This document shows positions 44,623-53,347 of a stretch of 64,000 nucleotides of DNA, in pieces (the first letter of the stretch is position 1; each line of letters starts with the position of its first letter). Position numbers and translations under genes: made by a program. Source of the stretch: Cyclobacteriaceae bacterium (GTDB lineage Bacteria; Bacteroidota; Bacteroidia; Cytophagales; Cyclobacteriaceae); assembly GCA_019638275.1 (NCBI GenBank), contig JAHBUC010000015.1:1-64000 (forward strand), in the 5' to 3' direction. Below the pieces are notes generated by a model. That model was given only the letters and a program-made list of their open reading frames with translations. It made no database searches and had not been told where the DNA came from.

Positions 44623-45806
44623 CAGGATTCTTGTTGGGGTGCGCTGGCACCATGAGGCGTATGGATAAATTTCTTATTTGCTCCTTTTAAACGAAATAAA
44701 AGGAACAACATTTGGATGAAGATGAGTGGCAACGAGAATATGGAAGTGACTAACCGCCTTGACCAGAATTCTCGTGGGATTGCCATCATGATGGCTGCTG
44801 AATTTATAGTAAATAATGCGATCCAAAGTTTGTAAGAAAAGTGAAGATAAGGTGCAATGAAAATGCTAAGCAAGGTTAACGTGGTGAGGAGTCCAATATT
44901 GATTAGCCTGGGTAACTGGATGTTTCGCAGTACAGCACTGTTGAAGAAAGTTAAATCTCCTTTAAATAAAGCTGCAAAGCCTTCGGTAAAGTATTTGCGC
45001 AAGTAGAAGTATTGACTGGAAATCCAACGAAGTCGTTGATTTTGGAATGATTTGGATTTGGATACTTTCTCGTCCAATACGAACGCCTCTTTGTAGTAAT
45101 AAACTTTTACGCTTTCTTTTAAGAGAAGCAATTCCAGTTCGCGGTCAAACCCACCGATAGAATTCATGGTGGTAATTTTGTTTTTGAAGAGCAGATAGTC
45201 AAAGGCTACACCTGACCCGTTGATGGATGCCGAAAAACCAAGGGCAACGGTTCCCTGCCGATAGATGTGATTGTTGATGGCTTCGCTAAGTCCATCCAAA
45301 AAGGATAGGGTGGTGTTGATATTTTTTGGCTTACGCTGCCCCTGCACAGCTCGTAATCCTGTAGCTAAAATGGCAGACATTTTAGTTAGAAAATTCTGCT
45401 CCATGATGTTATCGGCATCAAGGATAACAGCGTAGTCATAGGCTTCAGGTAATGAATGAAGGGCTCTTGTAAGGGCCTTAACCTTTGTGCTGCTTTCGAA
45501 TGATACGGTAATTACATTAATAGGGAGACGACTGAGGGTCTCGATTGTTTCTTGTTGAAGCGTGTCAGCAATAACCACAATATCAAAATATTCTTTAGGG
45601 TAGTTTTGATTAAGTGATGCTTTGGCGGTTTCAATAATAACAGCATCCTCTTTATAGGCTGGTATCAGTACACAAAATTTCTTGTAATTTCCTTGTTGCT
45701 GAATGCCTTTTTTTGATTTGTAGAAAAGGCCTGCGAGTGAACATACAAATGTGTAGAGTACTACATAAAGGAAGTATAGAAGAAAAATAAGTTCAATAAC
45801 CCACAT
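44622..45806 (-). CDS. Membrane-bound processive-type GT2 glycosyltransferase
   Basis: 394 residues with one N-terminal helix and several C-terminal helices. GT-A core: 'CVLIPAYKEDAVI', 'IVVIADT', 'AVILDADNIMEQNF' (DAD metal site), 'GGFDRELELLLL' (catalytic acid region) and 'QNQRLRWISSQYF' (QxxRW). This set matches the cellulose/hyaluronan synthase-like branch, so the enzyme may extrude or extend a chain. Middle of the - strand operon. Confidence 0.85.
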   Translation of the reverse strand: MWVIELIFLLYFLYVVLYTFVCSLAGLFYKSKKGIQQQGNYKKFCVLIPAYKEDAVIIETAKASLNQNYPKEYFDIVVIADTLQQETIETLSRLPINVITVSFESSTKVKALTRALHSLPEAYDYAVILDADNIMEQNFLTKMSAILATGLRAVQGQRKPKNINTTLSFLDGLSEAINNHIYRQGTVALGFSASINGSGVAFDYLLFKNKITTMNSIGGFDRELELLLLKESVKVYYYKEAFVLDEKVSKSKSFQNQRLRWISSQYFYLRKYFTEGFAALFKGDLTFFNSAVLRNIQLPRLINIGLLTTLTLLSIFIAPYLHFSYKLWIALFTINSAAIMMAIPREFWSRRLVTSIFSLPLIFIQMLFLLFRLKGANKKFIHTPHGASAPQQES

Positions 45807-45848
45807 TGATTTTCGCTAGGAAAGGGTAAAAGTAAAAAGAGAATAGAA

Positions 45849-46967
45849 TTAAACCTTTTCTTTTTGCAATAAGGCCGGGAAAGTTTTCAGAATGATCATC
45901 ATGTCTCCGAAAAAAGAATTGTTCATGGCGTAGTCCATATCCAGTTGAATGCGCTCTTCAGGTGACATGTCATCTTTGCCCCGCTTGGTAATCTGCCAAA
46001 GCCCGGTTAAGCCGGCAGGGGCGAGGAAGCGCCAGGCAATTTGATCTTTGGTTAATTTTTCAGCTTCATATAAGGGTAGTGGACGGTTTCCAACCAATGA
46101 CATGTCGCCTTTTAACACGTTGATCAATTGAGGAATTTCGTCCAGGCTGGTCTTGCGCAGGAACATACCAAATTTCGTAATGCGTGGGTCGTCTTTGATC
46201 TTGAAGAAAACACTATCGCTTTCATCCGTGCCGTATTGGTTTAGGGCTGCAAATTTTTTGAGTTCGGCATCAGCTCCAGCCCGCATGGATCGGAATTTAT
46301 AGAAATTGAAAATCTTATATCCGGAACCCGCACGTTTAGAAATATAGAATATTGGACCTTTTGATTCGAGTTTGATAATCAACGCGATCAGCAGGAGTAC
46401 GGGTGAGAGTATAGCCAATGCTACAAGTGCAGCAAGGAGGTCTACCAATCGTTTAAGTTTCCACAATTTTATTTGTGGTATGGCTTTGGTGTGCTGCGTT
46501 TTAATGATGCTATCGCGGTTGGCCTTGTAAATCTTCAGTTTGCGGATTACATCGATGCGTTTTAACAGGCTGTAATTGAGTGCGCCAAACAGGTAGTCAT
46601 CTACCTGAAGACGTACTGCTTTATTTTTGGCATTCGGATCGAATTTGCCGGTAAACAAAATATAGGGAATGCAGTGTGTAGATAAAAAGGTGCGAAGTGC
46701 CTCCAGGGAATCCTTATCGGCATCCGCATCTACGAAAATGGCGGATGGCTTTATAGAGCGATCGGATATTTTATTGATGATTTCTTCTGTCGGCAGGAAG
46801 GAAATAAACGTTTCGTCTAATTGATAATCGTCCAACTGGCGACTGTTTTCAGTCTTAATCTTAATGATGTGATCGGTAACTACGGCTTTCGGAACAGATG
46901 GGGATACCGATTCTTGCTCAAGAATGGAGGGTGCAGAAGTAGAGAGGTTTAGCAAGTCTGCGTTCAT
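45849..46967 (-). CDS. Initiating sugar transferase (phosphoglycosyl transferase) with receiver-like N-terminus
   Basis: 372 residues. C-terminal ~200: reentrant hydrophobic segment 'VDLLAALVALAILSPVLLLI', then 'ESKGPIFYISKRAGSGYKIF', 'NFYKFRSMRAGA', 'GMFLRKTSLDEIPQLINVLK', 'GDMSLVGNRPLPLYEAE', 'RFLAPAGLTGLWQITKRGKD': the WcaJ/PglC-type monotopic phosphoglycosyl transferase that attaches the first sugar phosphate to undecaprenyl phosphate. Residues about 25-150 look like a degenerate receiver domain ('AIFVDADADKDSLEALRTFL', 'IPYILFTGKFDPNAKNKAVR'). The preceding gene is a free response regulator with a 4-bp overlap. First enzyme of this polysaccharide operon. Confidence 0.87.
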   Translation of the reverse strand: MNADLLNLSTSAPSILEQESVSPSVPKAVVTDHIIKIKTENSRQLDDYQLDETFISFLPTEEIINKISDRSIKPSAIFVDADADKDSLEALRTFLSTHCIPYILFTGKFDPNAKNKAVRLQVDDYLFGALNYSLLKRIDVIRKLKIYKANRDSIIKTQHTKAIPQIKLWKLKRLVDLLAALVALAILSPVLLLIALIIKLESKGPIFYISKRAGSGYKIFNFYKFRSMRAGADAELKKFAALNQYGTDESDSVFFKIKDDPRITKFGMFLRKTSLDEIPQLINVLKGDMSLVGNRPLPLYEAEKLTKDQIAWRFLAPAGLTGLWQITKRGKDDMSPEERIQLDMDYAMNNSFFGDMMIILKTFPALLQKEKV

Positions 46968-47347
46968 TTCTTAACGATCATATTCTTAAAAAAAATTTCC
47001 TTTACCCTGCTTACCAGGTGCTGGGGCTCAAAGGGCTTAATAAAATAATCGGTGGCCCCCAGGTCCATGCACTCTTTTCGCTTGCGCGGATCCTCAAAGC
47101 TCGACAGGATAATAACCGGAATATCCTTATACAGCCCGCTTTGCTTGAGGTTCTCGAGCAACTGCACCCCGTCAAGAGACGGCATGCGAATATCGGAAAT
47201 AATCAGGTCTGGTGTATTGCCCGAAGATAACCAGGACAATGCTTCCATTCCATCATGCATAATAAAAACTTCGTACGATTGGCCAAGGATTTTCTCCAGC
47301 AGCCAGCACAAAGGCTCGTCATCTTCGATGACCAGTACCTTTTTCAT
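46964..47347 (-). CDS. Single-domain response regulator
   Basis: 127 residues, receiver domain only. Acidic pair Asp9-Asp10 in 'VIEDDEP', phospho-acceptor Asp52 in 'IISDIRMP', switch Ser82/Ser83 in 'VIILSSFED', Lys104 in 'YFIKPF'. No output domain. It is the first gene of the - strand polysaccharide operon (4-bp overlap with the sugar transferase), so it may signal directly to the receiver-like part of that enzyme. No sensor kinase gene in the window. Confidence 0.93.
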   Translation of the reverse strand: MKKVLVIEDDEPLCWLLEKILGQSYEVFIMHDGMEALSWLSSGNTPDLIISDIRMPSLDGVQLLENLKQSGLYKDIPVIILSSFEDPRKRKECMDLGATDYFIKPFEPQHLVSRVKEIFFKNMIVKK

Positions 47348-47557
47348 GGTTCACAGTTAAGTAAAACAACGTGCTTTAAAGCCCTGGATTAAAAAGGCGG
47401 GGATTTAAAGCCAAAACCTATAGACAAACAAACTTAGTAAAATTTCCCTAAGTAAAGCCTTGCTGTATGCTAATTCTTTAGGAAAGGTAATCTTACATGC
47501 GTCAATAATTCCGTGATAAAGATAAGATAAGCCGTTGAGGGCTGAATTAACCCTGTT

Positions 47558-48676
47558 TTAAGAAAGTGTCACCAATTGGTTTTGCTCCTCGGATAAGCAT
47601 GAAATGATCTGTTTTCGGTCTGTTTTACCTGTTTCGGTAAGCCTCCAAATGTTGATAAGGGCTATTCTTTTTGGTTTTTCGGGGCCTGAGGGCAGCGTGT
47701 TCACTTTCGCAATAATCCTGTCAAGGTTGGTTTGCGACAATGCATTTTTATCTACAAAAAGTGTAACAACCTGCCCAAATCTGTCATCGGGGGTAGGGCC
47801 GATAAAGTAGTTGAAAGTGGGGGTGAATTTACCCAAGTGTTGTTCTAAGACTAGCTCGATTTTCTCCGGGTAGACTTTAATACCCCCGGTATTGATCACG
47901 TTATCAAACCTGCCGAGCCAGATAAAGTTGCCATTTGCGTCAACTTCTCCCAAATCGTTGGTTACAAGAGGTTCAGACTGAATGCTGTCGTGGATAACGA
48001 GGCAACCCCGGTGGTCGATGTTAATGCTAACGCCTGCAAGTGGAATGAAATGGTCTGTTTTTGAGGTTGTATTGATTAGCCGAAGAGCAACATTGGAGAG
48101 TGTTTCCGTCATGCCATAGGTTTCGTATACCGGACAGCTTAGCTTTTGCAGCTCGTTTCTGAGCGCCAGGCTAACCGGGGCACCACCCACCAGTACAGCC
48201 TTCATGTTATTCAGCCGACTGTGATTTTCAGGGTCATGTACCAGGGTCTGTAGTTGCATTGGCACTACAGCCATAAAATCGGGCTGATAACCTGGTGGAA
48301 GTTGTTCGAAAGGATTTGATGTTGGGTCTACTACCGTTAACCTAAGCTGATGCTCCATTGCCCGAGCCAGCATCATTTTTCCGGCAATGTAATGGGTGTT
48401 CAGGCACACCAGCGCGTTATCTCCTGGTTGCAGTCCGAGCGCGTTGATTGTTCGGGCAGCGCTCTGCTGCAGTTGGTGTCGGGTAAAAGTGAATGGCTTG
48501 GGTGTGCCGGTTGTGCCGCTGGTTTGGAAAGAGAAAGACGGTGTTTCTGAGAGCCAATCTTTTATGAACGCAAGGGCTGATTGTTCAACATTATTTTCAG
48601 GCTGAACCTCCTGTTTAAGGATTGCATCTACTGCTACTTCGCGGTGATTGAGTTGAATGGAAGTATACGGATACAC
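47558..48676 (-). CDS. menE: o-Succinylbenzoate--CoA ligase (MenE)
   Basis: 372 residues from a GTG at 48676. AMP-binding features: P-loop 'SFQTSGTTGTPKPFTFTR', 'YETYGMTETLSNVALRL', 'GRFDNVINTGGIKVYPEKIE', C-terminal 'GKTDRK' with the adenylation Lys. Short for an acyl-CoA ligase but usual for Bacteroidota MenE. Activates o-succinylbenzoate for menaquinone synthesis. It starts 11 bp after the TerB-like gene, downstream of menB-menD-menF. Confidence 0.88.
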   Translation of the reverse strand: MYPYTSIQLNHREVAVDAILKQEVQPENNVEQSALAFIKDWLSETPSFSFQTSGTTGTPKPFTFTRHQLQQSAARTINALGLQPGDNALVCLNTHYIAGKMMLARAMEHQLRLTVVDPTSNPFEQLPPGYQPDFMAVVPMQLQTLVHDPENHSRLNNMKAVLVGGAPVSLALRNELQKLSCPVYETYGMTETLSNVALRLINTTSKTDHFIPLAGVSINIDHRGCLVIHDSIQSEPLVTNDLGEVDANGNFIWLGRFDNVINTGGIKVYPEKIELVLEQHLGKFTPTFNYFIGPTPDDRFGQVVTLFVDKNALSQTNLDRIIAKVNTLPSGPEKPKRIALINIWRLTETGKTDRKQIISCLSEEQNQLVTLS

Positions 48677-48687
48677 ACCGGGTTCAA

Positions 48688-49056
48688 TTAAAGAGCGTTC
48701 AGGTCGCGTTCAAATTTAACCAATATGAGTGCTTCTTTAGCAGAGAAGCCACAGCACGATTCAGCCACGCGTTTAACCACACGCTTTGCTTTCTCTTTCA
48801 ACTCTGGTGTGAGACTTCCTTTGTAACGCTTCAGATCGATCATGGCATCTTTATACGCTTCTTCCAGTGAGGGTTGCGTAACTTCATCCAGTAACTCAAA
48901 CCTACTTTGCGCCACCCACGAGTTGTAATCCAATTCTTCCTGAATAATGGTGTTGAAGGCAATGCGTTCGGTGGCGCTTAATCCTTTATCAGCCTTGGCG
49001 ATTACATAAGCCACTTCGGCAATGGAGCGGTATATTTCGCGGATGGGAATGTTCAT
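48688..49056 (-). CDS. TerB-like protein
   Basis: 122 residues, all helical. N-terminal 'VAYVIAKADKGLSATERIAF' matches the TerB pattern (AxADGxxxxxE), and a second repeat-like acidic site, 'SAKEALILVKFERDL', lies near the end. Function of single-domain TerB-like proteins is unknown; some bind metals. It separates the toxin-antitoxin remnant from menE and is probably co-transcribed with menE (11-bp gap). Confidence 0.65.
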   Translation of the reverse strand: MNIPIREIYRSIAEVAYVIAKADKGLSATERIAFNTIIQEELDYNSWVAQSRFELLDEVTQPSLEEAYKDAMIDLKRYKGSLTPELKEKAKRVVKRVAESCCGFSAKEALILVKFERDLNAL

Positions 49057-49121
49057 GGTTTGATGGTAAGTTCACTTACTCTTCTAATGCCTTTGATGTT
49101 TTGGTGCGTAACCTATTTTCT

Positions 49122-49304
49122 CTAGTTCTCAATTTTCAGTTCCTGAATGGAGGCGTAATGTCTTTCGTTATTTGTAATCAGCGTCAACTCGTTTTCAATA
49201 GCAATTCCTGCTATCAAAATATCTGAGGTGCCTATAGTGATTCCTTTTTGTCTTAAGCCTGCGTAAATGTTGCCGGATATTTTTGCTGATTCTTCTGAAA
49301 TCCG
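49122..49304 (-). pseudogene. Truncated VapC-type PIN-domain toxin (C-terminal 60 codons only)
   Basis: An open frame without a start codon (a TGA lies just before it at 49307-49305) encodes 60 residues typical of the end of VapC: 'GLRQKGITIGTSDILIAGIA' (conserved Asp in TSD) and 'LTLITNNERHYASIQELKIE'. The N-terminal half with the first metal-binding Asp ('DTN') is missing. It directly follows the antitoxin-like gene, as expected for vapBC. A non-functional toxin is inferred. Confidence 0.8.
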
Positions 49305-49310
49305 TCACGA

Positions 49311-49541
49311 TTAATTGATTTGTATGTCGTTAGACCTGTTGTTGTGAAGTTTTTCTGTCATCTCAGTGAAAAAATCGTCATCAAGATCCTTCCATGTTCC
49401 TGCAAGTTTTAAAGTCTTGTCTTTGGATTTTAACTGACTTTCGATTTTGCCCAATAAATTATTGATTTCATTCAACTTGTCTGCCGACAGTTGCTGAAGC
49501 CTTCTAACCAAGGTATTTCTGAGTTTATTTCTCACGTTCAT
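49311..49541 (-). CDS. VapB-like antitoxin
   Basis: 76 residues. N-terminal helical part with 'LQQLSADKLNEINNLLGKI', then 'LAGTWKDLDDDFFTEMTEKL', the motif that recurs in Bacteroidota antitoxins upstream of PIN toxins. Ends 7 bp before the VapC fragment. It lies between menB and the TerB-like gene. With its toxin decayed, it may remain as an orphan regulator or be decaying too. Confidence 0.7.
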   Translation of the reverse strand: MNVRNKLRNTLVRRLQQLSADKLNEINNLLGKIESQLKSKDKTLKLAGTWKDLDDDFFTEMTEKLHNNRSNDIQIN

Positions 49542-49601
49542 AAGATCAAATGTACAAAATTGCTAGCTATGCATCATATCACCACTCAACACTCAGAAAG
49601 A

Positions 49602-50426
49602 CTACGGAAACTTCGGAAATTTATCCCAGTCGGGCTCGCGCTTTTCGAGGAAGGCATTTTTGCCTTCCTTCGCCTCGTCACTCAGGTAATACAACAGTGT
49701 AGCATTACCGGCCAGTTCCTGTATGCCCGCCTGGCCATCAAGTTCTGCGTTAAACGAAGCTTTAAGCATACGAATGGCCAACGGACTTTTCGCAATTATT
49801 TTTTTGCACCACGTCACATAGGTTTCTTCCAGTTGATCCAGCGGAACCACTTTATTTACCAATCCCATATCGAGTGCTTCCTGTGCATCGTATTGATCAC
49901 ACAGGTACCAGATTTCACGAGCTTTCTTTTGGCCAACAATACGGGCCAAATAGGAGGCACCAAATCCACCATCAAAGCTGCCAACTTTTGGTCCGGTTTG
50001 TCCGAAGCGCGCATTTTCAGCAGCAATCGAAAGGTCGCAAACAACATGCAATACATGTCCTCCGCCAATGGCCCAACCGGCTACTGCCGCGATAACGGGC
50101 TTGGGAATGGAGCGGATCATTTTCTGTAGGTCAAGCACATTCAAGCGAGGAGTGGCATCCTGCCCAACATAACCGCCATGGCCACGCACACTTTGGTCGC
50201 CACCACTGCAAAATGCTTTGCCACCTTCTCCGGTTAGTACCACCACACGTATATCGGCATCTTCACGGCAGATATACATGGCGTCAATCATCTCCTGCAC
50301 GGTGAGTGGCGTAAAGGCGTTGTGCACCTGCGGACGGTTTATACTGATGCGGGCAATGCCCTCATATTTGTGGAACAAAATCTCTTTGTATTCTTTAATC
50401 GGTTGCCAGGGGTATTTAAGATTCAT
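49602..50426 (-). CDS. menB: 1,4-Dihydroxy-2-naphthoyl-CoA synthase (MenB)
   Basis: 274 residues, crotonase fold. 'GEGGKAFCSGGDQSVRGHGG' includes the oxyanion and substrate loop of MenB; 'AVAGWAIGGGHVLHVVCDLS' and 'GPKVGSFDGGFGASYLARIV' are diagnostic, and the C-terminal 'EGKNAFLEKREPDWDKFPKF' is conserved in MenB. Closes the naphthoate ring in menaquinone synthesis. Its start overlaps menD by 11 bp. Confidence 0.95.
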   Translation of the reverse strand: MNLKYPWQPIKEYKEILFHKYEGIARISINRPQVHNAFTPLTVQEMIDAMYICREDADIRVVVLTGEGGKAFCSGGDQSVRGHGGYVGQDATPRLNVLDLQKMIRSIPKPVIAAVAGWAIGGGHVLHVVCDLSIAAENARFGQTGPKVGSFDGGFGASYLARIVGQKKAREIWYLCDQYDAQEALDMGLVNKVVPLDQLEETYVTWCKKIIAKSPLAIRMLKASFNAELDGQAGIQELAGNATLLYYLSDEAKEGKNAFLEKREPDWDKFPKFP

Positions 50427-52149
50427 AGCTCTTCTTTATTTTCAGTTTTAACGCTTCAAAAATAGTCTTGTTCAACGTATGGGAAGATTCTAATTCCAAA
50501 ATTTTAGTGCTGCCATCAAAATCGAGAAAATCTTTCAGGGTGTTCTGTACTTTTCTGCGGTTGTCGATTTTCAGGTAATCAAAACCGAATTCTTCGCACA
50601 GCTTTCTGGCGGATAAGGATTGTTGCGTAACAAAATATTCTTCCGATTCCGGCAGGGCAGCAGGGCCATCTATCATGTTAAAGATTGTGCCGCCATGATT
50701 GTTGAGCACTACGATATGTAAATTCGGTATAGCATAGTTATGCCAAAAGGCGTTCCTGTCGTAAAAGAAGGCCATATCACCGGTAAGTAAAATAGTTGGC
50801 GTTTTACTGGCGAGTGCATGTCCTACTGCTGTACTCGTGCAGCCGTCAATTCCGCTTGTTCCCCGGTTGCTGAATACGGTTACACTTTTCTTTTCGGTTG
50901 TCAAGCCGATAAAATTGGCATAGCGTACACTCATGGAATTGGCTAAGTGTAAACCGCAATTTTCAGGAAGGGCGTTCATCAATTCATGAACCAATTCAAG
51001 TTCAGCAAACTCTGCTTGTGGAAAAAATTCTTCCAGGCAACGAAGCGCTTTTCGTTCTTCAACTTCCCAAAGCTTTTGGTAATTGCTTTGCTTCTGGCGT
51101 TCAAAGTTTTCGGGTGTTTCGAACTTGTCTAAAAAATCGAAAAATTCTGCTGGCTCTGTGTGGATTATTTTTGTTAATCCCTGAAAGGTATCGGCTGGTA
51201 TGCCCGTTGGTTGTATGTGCCAATGCGCTTTCGCGGGAAACTGTCGCAGAAAGAGTTTTACATTTTTTGAGATCACGGACTCGCCAAAAGTGATGAGCAG
51301 GTCGGGTTGAAGCGACTTTTTTACTTCGATGCTCGCCTGCCCTAAAAATAAATCGGCATGCCGAACGAGGTTGGTGATGCTGTGCAGGTTGGAGATCACA
51401 TCGCCAATAAAGGGCAGGCTGTGTTTTTGACTAACCTGTTCCATGAACTGAATCACCGGTGCATCGTTGTGCTGTTGTCCGCCAACCAATAGAATTTTAT
51501 GAAAACCCGAAAGTTCTTTTGTTAACTGCTTGCGCGTTGATTTGGAAAGCGTCAACTCTGATGAAACAACCTGCTGAACATTTATTCCTTTTGAATAGGA
51601 AAAATCTTCTGCTGTTTCCGGGTACAACGGTTCGCGAAATGGCGCATTCACGTGCACGGGCCCTTGCGGATATTGCATCGCCAGGTTTAGGGCATCATTC
51701 ACCATGCGATTAATGGCCCAAGCGGAATCAGGGTGATTGTAATCCTGTGGAAGTTGAAAGAAACCTTTTACGTGATTGCCAAAAATACCCTGTTGAAAAA
51801 TTGTCTGGCCATCCTGCTGTGCCACCCACTCGGCCGGCCGGTCGGCTGTGAACATTACTAAAGGCGTTTTGGCGAAAAATGCTTCGGCAACGGCAGGCGC
51901 ATAATTGTACACGGCTGTTCCGGATGTGCACACCAATGCAGTTGCTATTTTGGTTTGTTGTGCCATGCCCAAGCCCATAAAGGCTGCGCTGCGTTCATCG
52001 CTGATGGTTTTGCACGTTAGTTTAGGGTGTCGCGTAAACGCCAATGTCAGCGGTGCACAACGCGAACCAGGGGAAAGCACCACATTCGTAACACCTTTCA
52101 GCGCACACAACTCAGCTATATCATATATCGGTTGGTGGCGACTCATCAT
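50416..52149 (-). CDS. menD: SEPHCHC synthase (MenD)
   Basis: 577 residues from ATG 52149, which shares one base with the menF stop (ATG 52146 is also possible); an in-frame start at 52200 lies inside menF and is unlikely. ThDP-dependent enzyme: 'NVVLSPGSRCAPLTLAF', 'KTISDERSAAFMGLGMA', 'ALVCTSGTAVYNYAPAVAEA', 'FTADRPAEW', and the ThDP motif 'ILLTGDMAFFYDRNAFW' (GDx...N). Adds the succinyl group from 2-oxoglutarate to isochorismate. Confidence 0.95.
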   Translation of the reverse strand: MMSRHQPIYDIAELCALKGVTNVVLSPGSRCAPLTLAFTRHPKLTCKTISDERSAAFMGLGMAQQTKIATALVCTSGTAVYNYAPAVAEAFFAKTPLVMFTADRPAEWVAQQDGQTIFQQGIFGNHVKGFFQLPQDYNHPDSAWAINRMVNDALNLAMQYPQGPVHVNAPFREPLYPETAEDFSYSKGINVQQVVSSELTLSKSTRKQLTKELSGFHKILLVGGQQHNDAPVIQFMEQVSQKHSLPFIGDVISNLHSITNLVRHADLFLGQASIEVKKSLQPDLLITFGESVISKNVKLFLRQFPAKAHWHIQPTGIPADTFQGLTKIIHTEPAEFFDFLDKFETPENFERQKQSNYQKLWEVEERKALRCLEEFFPQAEFAELELVHELMNALPENCGLHLANSMSVRYANFIGLTTEKKSVTVFSNRGTSGIDGCTSTAVGHALASKTPTILLTGDMAFFYDRNAFWHNYAIPNLHIVVLNNHGGTIFNMIDGPAALPESEEYFVTQQSLSARKLCEEFGFDYLKIDNRRKVQNTLKDFLDFDGSTKILELESSHTLNKTIFEALKLKIKKSYES

Positions 52150-53345
52150 CAACGGATAACATCCAGTAGGGTGTTCATTTTCATTTCTGTCTCTTCCCAT
52201 TCTTTTTCAGGAATGGAATCTGCGGTCACACCTGCACCGGCATACAACCAGGCCTCATCAGCAAAGAGTTGCATGCAACGCAAGTTGACGAACAGATGAC
52301 TGGCATCATTCATATTGATTGGGCCTAAAAAGCCAGAATAAAATTCGCGCGCATAGCCTTCATGCTCCAGCAGAAATTTACGCGAAGTTTCTAATGGTGT
52401 ACCACACACCGCTGAAGTGGGGTGGAGGAGACGCAACATCACCGAGCCCAATTGAGGAAAGTTGGTCGCTTTCATGTCGACTGAGAAATCGGTTTTCAGG
52501 TGCATGAGGTTACCGGCAACAACTGTTTTCGGTCCGTGTTCTTCAAATTCACGAAGCCTTATTTTTTTGAAACAGTTAATGATGTACCGACTCACCATAG
52601 CCTGCTCTTCAATTTCTTTCTGTGTCCACGCTACATGCTTTAGGTTCGTACCTGTTTTATAAACTTGTGTTCCTGCCAGCGCTACGGTTCGGAAAGTATT
52701 TTTTTCAACGGATACCAGTGTTTCGGGTGAAGCGCCTAACCACGCACCATGCTTTGGAGTATACACAAACGACACCAAGGCATTGGGATAAGCTGATTCC
52801 AAACGAACAAAAGCTTCCGCAACATCAAATGTTGGAGCAAGTGTTACCTGTTTTACTCGTGAAGGCACAATTTTTTCAGCATAGCCATGTTCAATGTGTT
52901 GGATGGCTTGTTGTACCAGATCTTTGAAGTCAGTTGTGTGGAAATGATTTGATTTTTTAGTTGGAAGTTCTTTTCGTTGTTCGCTGTTGATTAATTCACC
53001 GATATGCGTGTTTAACCATTCTATTGCTTTCAGGTTTTTCTGTTCTTCCGATTGAAGTTTACCCTGACGAAAACTGAATTGAACATCGGCTTTAATAAAG
53101 AGACCGGGTTGTGTTGAATCAAAAGGGTGAAAGAGAAATCCCGATCCGGTTTCTTCGAACGAATCGGTCAGCAGAAACGGCTCTGGTTTTATGGTCAGGA
53201 TAACAGTTGTCTCTTCCGATTCCGGGGTTCGCCAGACGGCCAGTGCATATTCATGCTCCATAGAAAAGGTGAGGAGGTTATCCAGCAACGCTTCGATCGC
53301 AACCGGCATGTCTATAACTTCTGATACAGATGGTGATTGGCTCAT
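52149..53345 (-). CDS. menF: Isochorismate synthase (MenF)
   Basis: 398 residues. Chorismate-binding domain in the second half: 'EKIVPSRVKQVTL', 'GAWLGASPETLVSVEKNTFR', 'LAGTQVYKTGT', 'LMHLKTDFSVD', 'TSAVCGTPLETSRKFLLEHE', 'REFYSGFLGPINMNDASHLF', 'RCMQLFADEAWLYAGAGVTA'. Converts chorismate to isochorismate. Second gene of the men operon; 2-bp gap to the upstream thioesterase gene. Confidence 0.93.
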   Translation of the reverse strand: MSQSPSVSEVIDMPVAIEALLDNLLTFSMEHEYALAVWRTPESEETTVILTIKPEPFLLTDSFEETGSGFLFHPFDSTQPGLFIKADVQFSFRQGKLQSEEQKNLKAIEWLNTHIGELINSEQRKELPTKKSNHFHTTDFKDLVQQAIQHIEHGYAEKIVPSRVKQVTLAPTFDVAEAFVRLESAYPNALVSFVYTPKHGAWLGASPETLVSVEKNTFRTVALAGTQVYKTGTNLKHVAWTQKEIEEQAMVSRYIINCFKKIRLREFEEHGPKTVVAGNLMHLKTDFSVDMKATNFPQLGSVMLRLLHPTSAVCGTPLETSRKFLLEHEGYAREFYSGFLGPINMNDASHLFVNLRCMQLFADEAWLYAGAGVTADSIPEKEWEETEMKMNTLLDVIR

Positions 53346-53347
53346 GG

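Noticed and set aside
47348..47557. 210-bp gap between menE and the response regulator considered for a small RNA or riboswitch
   Set aside because: Only weak short inverted repeats (CTTAG...CTAAG, AGGG...CCCT) and a near-miss promoter (TAGGTTTTG at 47412-47420, minus strand) were found; nothing that supports a defined element.
49491..50129. 212-codon open frame on the + strand across menB and the VapB-like gene
   Set aside because: Antisense to a clear MenB; composition is the mirror of conserved codons and no start context or domain is visible.
52150..52200. Earlier MenD start at 52200
   Set aside because: It would overlap menF by 51 bases, and the family N-terminus aligns from the ATG at 52149 or 52146.
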